The notes: a model not told the origin generated them from the sequence alone. A stretch of 64,000 nucleotides of DNA from Cavia porcellus (GCF_034190915.1 NW_026947631.1:124001-188000); one strand, 5' to 3'. Shown: positions 1 through 13,246, counted from the first letter of the stretch. A program made the numbers and translations.

Positions 1-68
1 TAGTAAATCTAATGTAACAAACACCCATACAATGCGCACCACCCGTGATGTTTTTCTCACTCCTACTA

Positions 69-135
69 GTGAATGTAATGTAACACACACCCATACAATG
101 CGCACCACCCCGTGATGTTTTTCTCACTCCTACTA
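69..135 (+). repeat. Reference monomer matching the consensus
   Basis: This copy matches the majority base at every position and serves as the reference unit, numbered 1-67 from the GTGAATG that follows ACTA. In order it holds: a short internal direct repeat (AATGTAATGTAA, unit positions 4-15), a CA tract (positions 15-22), the palindrome TGCGCA (31-36), a C-rich block ending in CCCCGTG (40-46), a T5 tract (50-54), and CTCACTCCTACTA leading into the next unit. It contains two CpGs (33-34 and 43-44). The ACTAGT palindrome spans the junction to the next unit. Most other monomers differ from it at zero to four positions. Confidence 0.97.
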
Positions 136-139
136 GTGA
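124..139. repeat. Junction dyad with SpeI-type palindrome, repeated in almost every unit
   Basis: At each monomer junction TCACT (124-128 here) is followed six bases later by its reverse complement AGTGA (135-139). This is a 5-bp stem with a 6-base loop, overlapping the palindrome ACTAGT (132-137). The dyad is kept in most copies. Recurrent exceptions are CTGCTAGTAG, CCTATTAG, CCTTAGG and CGACTATTG versions. A 5-bp stem is too short to claim a stable structure. The practical consequence is a near-regular 67-bp SpeI ladder on digestion, and the complementary TAG also supplies the only stop triplet that ends minus-strand frames. Confidence 0.7.
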
Positions 140-3006
140 ATGTAATGTAACACACACCCATACAATGCGCACCACCCCGTGATGATTTTCTCACTCCTAC
201 TAGTGAATCTAATGTAACAAACACCCATACAATGCGCACCACCCCGTGATGTTTTTCTCACTCCTACTAGTGAATGTAATGTAACACACACCCATACAAT
301 GCGCACCACCCCGTGATGTTTTTCTCACTCCTACTAGTGAATGTAGTGTAACACACACCCATACAATGCGCACCACCCCGTGATGTTTTTCTCACTGCTA
401 GTAGTGAATGTAGTGTAACACACACCCATACAATGCGCACCACCCCGTGATGTTTTTCTCACTCCTACTAGTGAATGTAATGTAACACACACCCATACAA
501 TGCGCACCACCCCGTGATGATTTTCTCACTCCTACTAGTGAATCTAATGTAACAAACACCCATACAATGCGCACCACCCCGTGATGTTTTTCTCACTCCT
601 ACTAGTGAATGTAATGTAACACACACCCATACAATGCGCACCACCCCGTGATGTTTTTCTCACTCCTACTAGTGAATGTAATGTAACACACACCCATACA
701 ATGCGCACCACCCCGTGATGTTTTTCTCACTCCTACTAGTGAATCTAATGTAACACTCACCCATACAATGCGCACCACCCCGTGATGTTTTTCTCACTCC
801 TACTAGTGAATGTAATGTAACACACACCCATACATTGCGCACCACCCCGTGATGTTTTTCTCACTCCTAATAGTGAATGTAATGTAACACACACCCATAC
901 AATGCGCACCACCCCGTGATGTTTTTCTCACTCCTACTAGTGAATGTAATGTAACACACACCCATACAATGCCCACCACCCCGTGATGTTTTTCTCACTC
1001 CTACTAGTGAATGTAATGTAACACACACCCATACAATGCGCACCAACCCGTGATGTTTTTCTCACTCCTACTAGTGAATGTAATGTAACACACACCCATA
1101 CAATGCGCACCACCCCGTGATGTTTTTCTCACTCCTACTAGTGAATGTAATGTAACACACACCCATACAATGCGCACCACCCCGTGATATTTTTCTCACT
1201 CCTACTAGTGAATGTAATGTAACACACACCCATACAATGTGCACCACCCCGTGATGTTTTTCTCACTCCTACTAGTAAATGTAATGTAACACACACCCAT
1301 ACAATGCGCACCACCCCGTGATGTTTTTCTCACTCCTACTAGTGAATGTAATGTAACACACACCCATACAATGCGCACCACCCCGTGATGTTTTTCTCAC
1401 TCCTACTAGTGAATGTAATGTAACACACACCCATACAATGCGCACCACCCCGTGATGTTTTTCTCACTCCTACTAGTGAATGTAACGTAACACACACACA
1501 TACAATGCGCACCACACCATGATGTTTCTCTCACTCCTACTAGTGAATGTAACGTAACACACACCCATACAATGCGCACCACCCCGTGATGTTTCTCTCA
1601 CTCCTACTAGTGAATCTAATGTAACACACACCCATACAATGCGCACCACCCCGTGATGATTTTCTCACTCCTACTAGTGAATGTAATGTAACACACACCC
1701 ATACAATGCGCACCACCACGTGATGTTTTTCTCACTCCTACTAGTGAATGTAATGTAACACACACCCATACAATGCGCACCACCCCGTGATGTTTTTTCA
1801 CTCCTACTAGTGAATGTAATGTAACACACACCCATACAATGCGCACCACCCCGTGATGTTTTTCTCACTCCTACTAGTGAATGTAATGTAACACACACCC
1901 ATACAATGCGCACCACCCCGTGATGTTTTTCTCACTCCTACTAGTGAATGTAACGTAACACACACCCATACAATGCGCACCACACCGTGATGTTTCTCTC
2001 ACTCCTACTAGTGAATGTAATGTAACACACACCCATACAATGCGCACCACCCCGTGAGGTTTTTTCACTCCTCCTAGTGAATCTAATGTAACACACACCC
2101 TTACAATGCTCACCACCCCGTGATGTTTTTCTCACTGCTACTAGTGAATGTAATGTAACACACACCCATACAATGCGTACCACCCCGTGATGTTTTTCTC
2201 ACTCCTACTAGTGAATGTAATGTAACACACACCCATACAATTCACACCACCCCGTGATGTTTTTCTCACTCCTACTAGTGAATCTAATGTAACACACACC
2301 CGTACAATGCGCACCACCCCGTGATGTTTGTCTCACTCCTACTAGTGAATGTAATGTAACACACACCCAAACAATGCGCACCACCCCGTGATGTTTTTCT
2401 CACTCCTACTAGTGAATGTAATGTAACACACACCCATACAATGCGCACCACCCCGTGAAGTTTTTCTCACTCCTACTAGTGAATGTAATGTAACACACAC
2501 CCATACAATGCGCACCACCCCGTGATGTTTTTCTCACTCCTACTAGTGAATGTAATGTAACACACACCCATACAATGCGCACCACCCCGTGATGTTTTTC
2601 TCACTCCTACTAGTGAATGTAATGTAACACACACCCATACAATGCCCACCACCCCGTGATGTTTTTCTCACTCCTACTAGTGAATCTAATGTAACACACA
2701 CCATACAATGCGCACCACCCCGTGATGTTTTTCTCACTCCTACTAGTGAATGTAATGTAACACACACCCATACAATGCGCACCACCCCGTGATGTTTTTC
2801 TCACTCCTATTAGTGAATGTAATGTAACACACACCCATACAATGCGCACCACCCCGTGATGTTTTTCTCACTCCTACTAGTGAATGTAATGTAACACACA
2901 GCCATACAATGCGCACCACCCCGTGATGTTTTTCTCACTCCTACTAGTGAATGTAATGTAACACACACCCATACAATGCGCACCACCCCGTGATATTTTT
3001 CTCACT

Positions 3007-3147
3007 CCTTAGGTGAACGTAATGTAACATACACCCATACAATGCGCACCACCCCGTGAGGTTTTTCTCACTCCTAGTAGTGAATGTAATGTAACACACA
3101 ACCCATAAAATGCTGACCACCCCGTGATGTTTTTCTCACTCCTACTA
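3007..3147 (+). repeat. Marker trio: CCTTAGG junction, GTGAACG monomer and 68-bp monomer
   Basis: A 66-bp unit ending CCTTAG is followed by a monomer starting GTGAACG (3013-3079) and then by a 68-bp monomer (3080-3147) with one extra A giving ACAACCCATAAAATG. The trio recurs as a block. The CCTT junction starts at 3007, 8226, 9964, 13842, 16449, 19993, 22466, 24472, 28151 (as CCTC), 30022, 39456, 43203, 46550, 49162, 51238, 57733 and 61416. The 68-bp member alone also occurs at 53521. Two subtypes exist: one continues ACATACACCC with CGTGAGG (3007, 8226, 13842, 16449, 19993, 22466, 28151), the other ACACACACCC with CGTGATG (all others). This is the best landmark for aligning higher-order copies. 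Confidence 0.93.
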
Positions 3148-3319
3148 GTGAATGTAATGTAACACACACCCATACAATGCGCACCACCCCGTGAGGTTTT
3201 TTCACTCCTACTAGTGAATGTAATGTAACACACACCCATACAATGCGCACCACCCCGTGAGGTTTTTCTCACTCCTACTAGTGAATGTAATGTAACACAC
3301 ACCCATACAATGCGCACCA

Positions 3320-4290
3320 TCCCGTGATGTTTCTCTCACTCCTACTAGTGAATGTTATGTAACGCACACCCATAAAATGCGCACCACCCCGTGAGGTTTC
3401 TCTCACTCCTACTAGTGAATCTAATGTAACACACACCCATACCATGCGCACCACCCCGTGATGTTTTTCTCACTGCTACTAGTGAATGTAATGTAACACA
3501 CACCCATACAATGCGCACCACCCCGTGATGATTTTCTCACTCCTCCTAGTAAATCTAATGTAACAAACACCCATACAATGCGCACCACCCGTGATGTTTT
3601 TCTCACTCCTACTAGTGAATGTAATGTAACACACACCCATACAATGCGCACCACCCCGTGATGTTTTTCTCACTCCTACTAGTGAATGTAATGTATCACA
3701 CACCCATACAATGCGCACCACCCCGTGATGATTTTCTCACTCCTACTAGTGAATCTAATGTAACAAACACCCATAAAATGCGCACCACCCCGTGATGTTT
3801 TTCTCACTCCTACTAGTGAATGTAATGTAACACACACCCATACAATGCGCACCACCCCGTCATGTTTTTCTCACTCCTACTAGTGAATGTAGTGTAACAC
3901 ACACCCATACAATGCGCACCACCCCGTGATGTTTTCCTCACTGCTAGAAGTGAATGTAGTGTAACACACACCCATACAATGCGCACCACCCCGTGATGTT
4001 TTTCTCACTCCTACTAGTGAATGTAATGTAACACACACCCATACAATGCGCACCACCCCGTGATGATTTTCTCACTCCTACTAGTGAATCTAATGTAAGA
4101 AACACCCATACAATGCGCACCACCCCGTGATGTTTTTCTCACTCCTACTAGTGAATGTAATGTAACACACACCCATACAATGCGCACCACCCCGTGATGT
4201 TTTTCTCACTCCTACTAGTGAATGTAATGTAACACACACCCATACAATGCGCACCACCCCGTGATGTTTTTCTCACTCCTACTAGTGAAT
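3320..4290 (+). repeat. Older, diverged partial copy of the block A start
   Basis: From the GTAAATCT monomer near 3548 the variant order follows that at base 1 and at 5220 (spacing 1,673 bp to the latter), so the window's first 8.5 kb holds three copies of this opening. This copy carries more private changes than the other two: GTATCACAC near 3695, CCATAAAATG near 3772, CGTCATG near 3860, TTTTCCTCAC and GCTAGAAG near 3935-3950, and TAAGAAAC near 4098. It therefore looks older. After about 4290 the order of variants no longer matches. Confidence 0.8.
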
Positions 4291-5040
4291 CTAATGTAAC
4301 ACACACCCATACAATGCGCACCACCCCGTGATGTTTTTCTCACTCCTACTAGTGAATGTAATGTAACACACACCCATACAATGCGCACCACCCGTGATGT
4401 TTTTCTCACTCCTACTAGTGAATGTAATGTAACACACACCCATACAATGCGCACCACCCCGTGATGTTTTTCTCACTCCTACTAGTGAATGTAATGTAAC
4501 ACACACCCATACAATGCCCACCACCCCGTGATGTTTTTCTCACTGCTACTAGTGAATGTAATGTAACACACACCCATACAATGCGCACCACCCCGTGATG
4601 TTTTTCTCACTCCTACTAGTGAATGTAATGTAACACACACCCATACAATGCGCACCACCCCGTGATGTTTTTCTCACTCCTACTAGTGAATGTAATGTAA
4701 CACACACCCATACAATGCGCACCACCCCGTGATGTTTTTCTCACTCCTACTAGTGAATCTAATGTAACACACACCCATACAATGCGCACCACCCCGTGAT
4801 GATTTTCTCACTCCTACTAGTGAATGTAATGGAACACACACCCATACAATGCGCACCAACCCGTGATGTTTTTCTCACTCCTACTAGTGAATGTAATGTA
4901 ACACACACCCATACAATGCGCACCACCCCGTGATGTTTTTCTCACTCCTACTAGTGAATGTAATGTAACACACACCCATACAATGCGCACCACCCCGTGA
5001 GGTTTCTCTCACTCCTACTAGTGAATGTAATGTAACGCAC
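4290..5040 (+). repeat. Satellite stretch with no close long-range partner seen
   Basis: These are ordinary monomers linking the older block A fragment to the next copy. I could not pair this stretch with another segment over more than a few monomers. Local oddities are a GGAACAC unit near 4830, a CACCAACCCG unit near 4857 and a GTGAGGTTTCTC unit near 5010. There is no gene or insertion. Confidence 0.75.
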
Positions 5041-5219
5041 ACCCATAAACTGTGCACCACCCCGTGATGTTTCTCTCACTCCTACTAGTGAATCTAATGT
5101 AACACACACCCATACAATGCGCACCACCTCGTGATGTTTTTCTCACTGCTACTAGTGAATGTAATGTAACACACACCCATACAATGCGCACCACCCTGTG
5201 ATGATTTTCTCACTCCTAC

Positions 5220-8200
5220 TAGTAAATCTAATGTAACAAACACCCATACAATGCGCACCACCCGTGATGTTTTTCTCACTCCTACTAGTGAATGTAATGT
5301 AACACACACCCATACAATGCGCACCACCCCGTGATGTTTTTCTCACTCCTACTAGTGAATGTAATGTAACACACACCCATACAATGCGCACCACCCCGTG
5401 ATGATTTTCTCACTCCTACTAGTGAATCTAATGTAACAAACACCCATACAATGCGCACCACCCCGTGATGTTTTTCTCACTCCTACTAGTGAATGTAATG
5501 TAACACACACCCATACAATGCGCACCACCCCGTGATGTTTTTCTCACTCCTACTAGTGAATGTAGTGTAACACACACCCATACAATGCGCACCACCCCGT
5601 GATGTTTTTCTCACTGCTAGTAGTGAATGTAGTGTAACACACACCCATACAATGCGCACCACCCCGTGATGTTTTTCTCACTCCTACTAGTGAATGTAAT
5701 GTAACACACACCCATACAATGCGCACCACCCCGTGATGATTTTCTCACTCCTACTAGTGAATCTAATGTAACAAACACCCATACAATGCGCACCACCCCG
5801 TGATGTTTTTCTCACTCCTACTAGTGAATGTAATGTAACACACACCCATACAATGCGCACCACCCCGTGATGTTTTTCTCACTCCTACTAGTGAATGTAA
5901 TGTAACACACACCCATACAATGCGCACCACCCCGTGATGTTTTTCTCACTCCTACTAGTGAATCTAATGTAACACTCACCCATACAATGCGCACCACCCC
6001 GTGATGTTTTTCTCACTCCTACTAGTGAATGTAATGTAACACACACCCATACATTGCGCACCACCCCGTGATGTTTTTCTCACTCCTAATAGTGAATGTA
6101 ATGTAACACACACCCATACAATGCGCACCACCCCGTGATGTTTTTCTCACTCCTACTAGTGAATGTAATGTAACACACACCCATACAATGCCCACCACCC
6201 CGTGATGTTTTTCTCACTCCTACTAGTGAATGTAATGTAACACACACCCATACAATGCGCACCAACCCGTGATGTTTTTCTCACTCCTACTAGTGAATGT
6301 AATGTAACACACACCCATACAATGCGCACCACCCCGTGATGTTTTTCTCACTCCTACTAGTGAATGTAATGTAACACACACCCATACAATGCGCACCACC
6401 CCGTGATATTTTTCTCACTCCTACTAGTGAATGTAATGTAACACACACCCATACAATGTGCACCACCCCGTGATGTTTTTCTCACTCCTACTAGTAAATG
6501 TAATGTAACACACACCCATACAATGCGCACCACCCCGTGATGTTTTTCTCACTCCTACTAGTCAATGTAATGTAACACACACCCATACAATGCGCACCAC
6601 CCCGTGATGTTTTTCTCACTCCTACTAGTGAATGTAATGTAACACACACCCATACAATGCGCACCACCCCGTGATGTTTTTCTCACTCCTACTAGTGAAT
6701 GTAACGTAACACACACACATACAATGCGCACCACACCATGATGTTTCTCTCACTCCTACTAGTGAATGTAACGTAACACACACCCATACAATGCGCACCA
6801 CCCCGTGATGTTTCTCTCACTCCTACTAGTGAATCTAATGTAACACACACCCATACAATGCGCACCACCCCGTGATGATTTTCTCACTCCTACTAGTGAA
6901 TGTAATGTAACACACACCCATACAATGCGCACCACCACGTGATGTTTTTCTCACTCCTACTAGTGAATGTAATGTAACACACACCCATACAATGCGCACC
7001 ACCCCGTGATGTTTTTTCACTCCTACTAGTGAATGTAATGTAACACACACCCATACAATGCGCACCACCCCGTGATGTTTTTCTCACTCCTACTAGTGAA
7101 TGTAATGTAACACACACCCATACAATGCGCACCACCCCGTGATGTTTTTCTCACTCCTACTAGTGAATGTAACGTAACACACACCCATACAATGCGCACC
7201 ACACCGTGATGTTTCTCTCACTCCTACTAGTGAATGTAATGTAACACACACCCATACAATGCGCACCACCCCGTGAGGTTTTTTCACTCCTCCTAGTGAA
7301 TCTAATGTAACACACACCCTTACAATGCTCACCACCCCGTGATGTTTTTCTCACTGCTACTAGTGAATGTAATGTAACACACACCCATACAATGCGTACC
7401 ACCCCGTGATGTTTTTCTCACTCCTACTAGTGAATGTAATGTAACACACACCCATACAATGCACACCACCCCGTGATGTTTTTCTCACTCCTACTAGTGA
7501 ATCTAATGTAACACACACCCGTACAATGCGCACCACCCCGTGATGTTTGTCTCACTCCTACTAGTGAATGTAATGTAACACACACCCAAACAATGCGCAC
7601 CACCCCGTGATGTTTTTCTCACTCCTACTAGTGAATGTAATGTAACACACACCCATACAATGCGCACCACCCCGTGAAGTTTTTCTCACTCCTACTAGTG
7701 AATGTAATGTAACACACACCCATACAATGCGCACCACCCCGTGATGTTTTTCTCACTCCTACTAGTGAATGTAATGTAACACACACCCATACAATGCGCA
7801 CCACCCCGTGATGTTTTTCTCACTCCTACTAGTGAATGTAATGTAACACACACCCATACAATGCCCACCACCCCGTGATGTTTTTCTCACTCCTACTAGT
7901 GAATCTAATGTAACACACACCATACAATGCGCACCACCCCGTGATGTTTTTCTCACTCCTACTAGTGAATGTAATGTAACACACACCCATACAATGCGCA
8001 CCACCCCGTGATGTTTTTCTCACTCCTATTAGTGAATGTAATGTAACACACACCCATACAATGCGCACCACCCCGTGATGTTTTTCTCACTCCTACTAGT
8101 GAATGTAATGTAACACACAGCCATACAATGCGCACCACCCCGTGATGTTTTTCTCACTCCTACTAGTGAATGTAATGTAACACACACCCATACAATGCGC

Positions 8201-8482
8201 ACCACCCCGTGATATTTTTCTCACTCCTTAGGTGAACGTAATGTAACATACACCCATACAATGCGCACCACCCCGTGAGGTTTTTCTCACTCCTAGTAGT
8301 GAATGTAATGTAACACACAACCCATAAAATGCTCACCACCCCGTGATGTTTTTCTCACTCCTACTAGTGAATGTAATGTAACACACACCCATACAATGCG
8401 CACCACCCCGTGAGGTTTTTTCACTCCTACTAGTGAATGTAATGTAACACACACCCATACAATGCGCACCACCCCGTGAGGT
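5220..8482 (+). repeat. Higher-order block A, copy 2
   Basis: This is the second copy of 1-3263, in the same orientation and in perfect 67-bp register. Its first 2 kb also match 10391-12581 at a spacing of 5,351 bp with visible differences (for example GAATGTAATG and ACATTGCG near 6025-6055 against GAATCTAATG and ACAATGCG near 11375-11405). Its last part (7225 onward) pairs with 15515 onward. The segment therefore belongs to more than one duplication layer. Confidence 0.92.
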
Positions 8483-10390
8483 TTTTTCACTCCTCCTAGT
8501 GAATCTAATGTAACACACACCCATACAATGCTCACCACCCCGTGATGTTTTTCTCACTGCGACTATTGAATGTAATGTAACACACACCCATACAATGCGC
8601 ACCACCCCGTGATGTTTTTCTCACTCCTACTAGTGAATGTAATGTAACACACACCCATACAATGCGCACCACCCCGTGAGGTTTTTTCACTCCTCCTAGT
8701 GAATCTAATGTAACACACACCCTTACAATGCTCACCACCCCGTGATGTTTTTCTCACTGCGACTATTGAATGTAATGTAACACACACCCATACAATGCGC
8801 ACCACCCCGTGATGTTTTTCTCACTCCTACTAGTGAATGTAATGTAACACACACCCATACAATGCGCACCACCCCGTGATGTTTTTCTCACTCCTACTAG
8901 TGAATGTAATGTAACACACACCCATACAATGCGCACCACCCCGTGAAGTTTTTCTCACTCCTTCTATTGAAAGTAATGTAACACACACCCATACAATGCG
9001 CACCACCCCGTGATGTTTCTCTCACTCCTACTAGTGAATGTAATGTAACGCACACCCATAAAATGCGCACCACCCCGTGATGTTTCTCTCACTCCTACTA
9101 GTGAATCTAATGTAACACACACCCATACAATGCGCACCATCCCGTGATGTTTTTCTCACTACTACTTGTGAATGTAATGTAACACACACCCATACAATGC
9201 GCACCACCCCGTGATGATTTTCTCACTCCTACTAGTGAATCTAATGTAACAAACACCCATACAATGCGCACCACCCCGTGATGTTTTTCTCACTCCTACT
9301 AGTGAATGTAATGTAACACACACCCATACAATGCGCACCACCCCGTGATGTTTTTCTCTCTCCTACTAGTGAATGTAGTGTAACACACACCCATACAATG
9401 CGCACCACCCCGTGATGTTTTTCTCACTGCTAGTAGTGAATGTAGTGTAACACACATCCATACAATGGGCACCACCCCGTGATGTTTTTCTCACTCCTAC
9501 TAGTGAATCTAATGTAACACACACCCATACAATGCGCACCACCCCGTGATGTTTTTCTCACTCCTACTAGTGAATGTAATGTAACACACACCCATACAAT
9601 GCGCACCACCCCGTGATGTTTTTCTCACTCCTACTAGTGAATCTAATGTAACACACACCCATACAATGCGCACCACCTGTGATGTTTTTCTCACTCCTAC
9701 TAGTGAATGTAATGTAACACACACCCATACAATGCGCACCACCCCGTGATGTTTTTCTCACTCCTATTAGTGAATGAAATGTAACACACACCCATACAAT
9801 GCGCACCACCCCGTGATGTTTTTCTCACTCCTACTAATGAATGTAATGTAACACACACCCATACAATGCGCACCACCCCGTGATGTTTTCCTCACTCCTA
9901 CTAGTGAATGTAATGTAACACACACCCATACAATGCGCACCACCCCGTGATGTTTTTCTCACTCCTTAGGTGAACGTAATGTAACACACACCCATACAAT
10001 GCGCACCACCCCGTGATGTTTTTCTCACTCCTAGTAGTGAATGTAATGTAACACACAACCCATAAAATGCTCACCACCCCGTGATGTTTTTCTCACTCCT
10101 ACTAGTGAATGTAATGTAACACACACCCATACAATGCGCACCACCCCGTGAGGTTTTTTCACTCCTACTAGTGAATCTAATGTAACACACACCCATACAA
10201 TGCTCACCACCCCGTGATGTTTTTCTCACTCCTACTAGTGAATGTAATGTAACACACACCCATACAATGCGCACCACCCCGTGATGTTTTTCTCACTCCT
10301 ACTAGTGAATGTAATGTAACGCACACCCATAAAATGCGCACCACCCCGTGATGTTTCTCTCACTCCTACTAGTGAATGTAATGTAACGCA

Positions 10391-12581
10391 CACCCATAAA
10401 ATGCGCACCACCCCGTGATGTTTCTCTCACTCCTACTAGTGAATCTAATGTAACACACACCCATACAATGCGCACCACCCCGTGATGTTTTTCTCACTCC
10501 TACTAGTGAATGTAATGTAACACACACCCATACAATGCGCACCACCCTGTGATGATTTTCTCACTCCTACTAGTAAATCTAATGTAACAAACACCCATAC
10601 AATGCGCACCACCCGTGATGTTTTTCTCACTCCTACTAGTGAATGTAATGTAACACACACCCATACAATGCGCACCACCCCGTGATGTTTTTCTCACTCC
10701 TACTAGTGAATGTAATGTAACACACACCCATACAATGCGCACCACCCCGTGATGATTTTCTCACTCCTACTAGTGAATCTAATGTAACAAACACCCATAC
10801 AATGCGCACCACCCCGTGATGTTTTTCTCACTCCTACTAGTGAATGTAATGTAACACACACCCATACAATGCGCACCACCCCGTGATGTTTTTCTCACTC
10901 CTACTAGTGAATGTAGTGTAACACACACCCATACAATGCGCACCACCCCGTGATGTTTTTCTCACTGCTAGTAGTGAATGTAGTGTAACACACACCCATA
11001 CAATGCGCACCACCCCGTGATGTTTTTCTCACTGCTACTAGTGAATGTAATGTAACACACACCCATACAATGCGCACCACCCCGTGATGATTTTCTCACT
11101 CCTACTAGTGAATCTAATGTAACAAACACCCATACAATGCGCACCACCCCGTGATGTTTTTCTCACTCCTACTAGTGAATGTAATGTAACACACACCCAT
11201 ACAATGCGCACCACCCCGTGATGTTTTTCTCACTCCTACTAGTGAATGTAATGTAACACACACCCATACAATGCGCACCACCCCGTGATGTTTTTCTCAC
11301 TCCTACAAGTGAATCTAATGTAACACTCACCCATACAATGCGCACCACCCCGTGATGTTTTTCTCACTCCTACTAGTGAATCTAATGTAACACACACCCA
11401 TACAATGCGCACCACCCCGTGATGTTTTTCTCACTCCTAATAGTGAATGTAATGTAACACACACCCATACAATGCGCACCACCCCGTGATGTTTTTCTCA
11501 CTCCTACTAGTGAATGTAATGTAACACACACCCATACAATGCCCACCACCCCGTGATGTTTTTCTCACTCCTACTAGTGAATGTAATGTAACACACACCC
11601 ATACAATGCGCACCAACCCGTGATGTTTTTCTCACTCCTACTAGTGAATGTAATGTAACACACACCCATACAATGCGCACCACCCCGTGATGTTTTTCTC
11701 ACTCCTACTAGTGAATGTAATGTAACACACACCCATACAATGCGCACCACCCCGTGATATTTTTCTCACTCCTACTAGTGAATGTAATGTAACACATACC
11801 CATACAATGCGCACCACCCCGTGATGTTTTTCTCACTCCTACTAGTAAATGTAATGTAACACACACCCATACAATGCGCACCACCCCGTGATGTTTTTCT
11901 CACTCCTACTAGTGAATGTAATGTAACACACACCCATACAATGCGCACCACCCCGTGATGTTTTTCTCACTCCTACTAGTGAATGTAATGTAACACACAC
12001 CCATACAATGCGCACCACCCCGTGATGTTTTTCTCACTCCTACTAGTGAATGTAACGTAACACACACACATACAATGCGCACCACACCGTGATGTTTCTC
12101 TCACTCCTACTAGTGAATGTAACGTAACACACACCCATACAATGCGCACCACCCCGTGATGTTTCTCTCACTCCTACTAGTGAATCTAATGTAACACACA
12201 CCCATACAATGCGCACCACCCCGTGATGATTTTCTCACTCCTAGTAGTGAATGTAATTTAACACACACCCATACAATGCGCACCACCACGTGATGTTTTT
12301 CTCACTCCTACTAGTGAATGTAATGTAACACACACCCATACAATGCGCACCACCCCGTGATGTTTTTTCACTCCTACTAGTGAATGTAATGTAACACACA
12401 CCCATACAATGCGCACCACCCCGTGATGTTTTTCTCACTCCTACTAGTGAATGTAATGTACCACACACCCATACAATGCGCACCACCCCGTGATGTTTTT
12501 CTCACTCCTACTAGTGAATGTAACGTAACACACACCCATACAATGCGCACCACACCGTGATGTTTCTCTCACTCCTACTAG
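10391..12581 (+). repeat. Diverged copy of 5040-7230
   Basis: Spacing 5,351 bp. Shared order: GTAAATCT with the CACCCGTG deletion (10573), GCTAGTAG with TGTAGTG (near 10970), CACTCACCC (near 11330), CACCAACCCG, GATATTTTT, and the AACGTAAC with CACACACACATAC monomers (near 12055). Several single-base differences place this pair as older than block A copies 1 and 2. The match is lost near 12583, where this copy goes to GTAATGCACACCC. Confidence 0.85.
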
Positions 12582-12714
12582 TGAATGTAATGTAATGCAC
12601 ACCCATAAAATGCGCACCACCCCGTGATGTTTCTCTCACTCCTACTAGTGAATCTAATGTAACACACACCCATACAATGCGCACCACCACGTGATGATTT
12701 TCTCACTCCTACTA

Positions 12715-13246
12715 GTGAATGTAATGTAACACACACCCATACAATGCGCACCACCCCTGATGTTTTTCTCACTTGTACTAGTGAATGTAATGTAACACAC
12801 ACCCATACAATGCGCACCACCCCGTGATGTTTTTTCACTCCTACTAGTGAATGTAATGTAACACACACCCATACAATGCGCACCACCCCGTGATGATTTT
12901 CTCACTCCTACTAGTGAATCTAATGTAACACACACCCATACAATGCGCACCACCCCGTGATGTTTTTCTCACTCCTACTAGTGAATGTAATGTAACACAC
13001 ACCCATACAATGCGCACCACCCCTGATGTTTTTCTCACTTGTACTAGTGAATGTAATGTAACACACACCCATACAATGCGCACCACCCCGTGATGTTTTT
13101 TCACTCCTACTAGTGAATGTAATGTAACACACACCCATACAATGCGCACCACCCCGTGATGATTTTCTCACTCCTACTAGTGAATCTAATGTAACACACA
13201 CCCATACAATGCGCACCACCCCGTGATGTTTTTCTCACTCCTACTA
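12715..13246 (+). repeat. Local four-monomer tandem duplication (2 x 266 bp)
   Basis: Two adjacent 266-bp copies (12715-12980 and 12981-13246), each with the order CCCCTGATG with TTGTACTA, GTTTTTTCAC, GATGATTTT, then GAATCT. The equivalent sites near 19.1 and 27.3 kb have this order once. The duplication is therefore specific to this copy and accounts for most of the 199-bp change in spacing to its relatives. Confidence 0.88.

Larger units (their letters stand above)
1..3263 (+). repeat. Higher-order block A, copy 1
   Basis: This stretch matches 5220-8482 at a constant spacing of 5,219 bp (78 monomers minus 7 bp). The match already holds at base 1, so the block begins outside the window. Shared rare features include the ACATTGCG monomer, CACACACACATAC monomers, GATATTTTT monomers, the ACACCATAC deletion and the marker trio. 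I noticed only about three differences: near 1342 (GTGAATG here, GTCAATG in copy 2), near 2250 (AATTCACACC against AATGCACACC) and near 3114 (GCTGACC against GCTCACC). The match ends near 3263, where GTGAGGTTTTTCTC here faces GTGAGGTTTTTTCAC in copy 2. Confidence 0.93.

Noticed and set aside
69..135. CENP-B box in the monomer
   Set aside because: The required TTCG and CGGG core spacing is absent on both strands. The only CGGG (minus strand, CACGGGG) lacks an upstream TTCG.
3007..3017. Telomere-like TTAGG motif at the CCTTAGG junctions
   Set aside because: It is a single copy per site produced by a one-base loss in CCTACTAG and never forms a tandem hexamer or pentamer run.
3009..3320. Minus-strand open frames of 68-103 codons throughout the window, encoding a repeated peptide (for example 3009-3320)
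   Set aside because: They overlap in several frames, all end at the same TAG within the conserved junction, and follow from the 67-bp period. Most begin at GTG rather than ATG. Frame is not conserved across units and single-base indels are common, so there is no sign of coding constraint.
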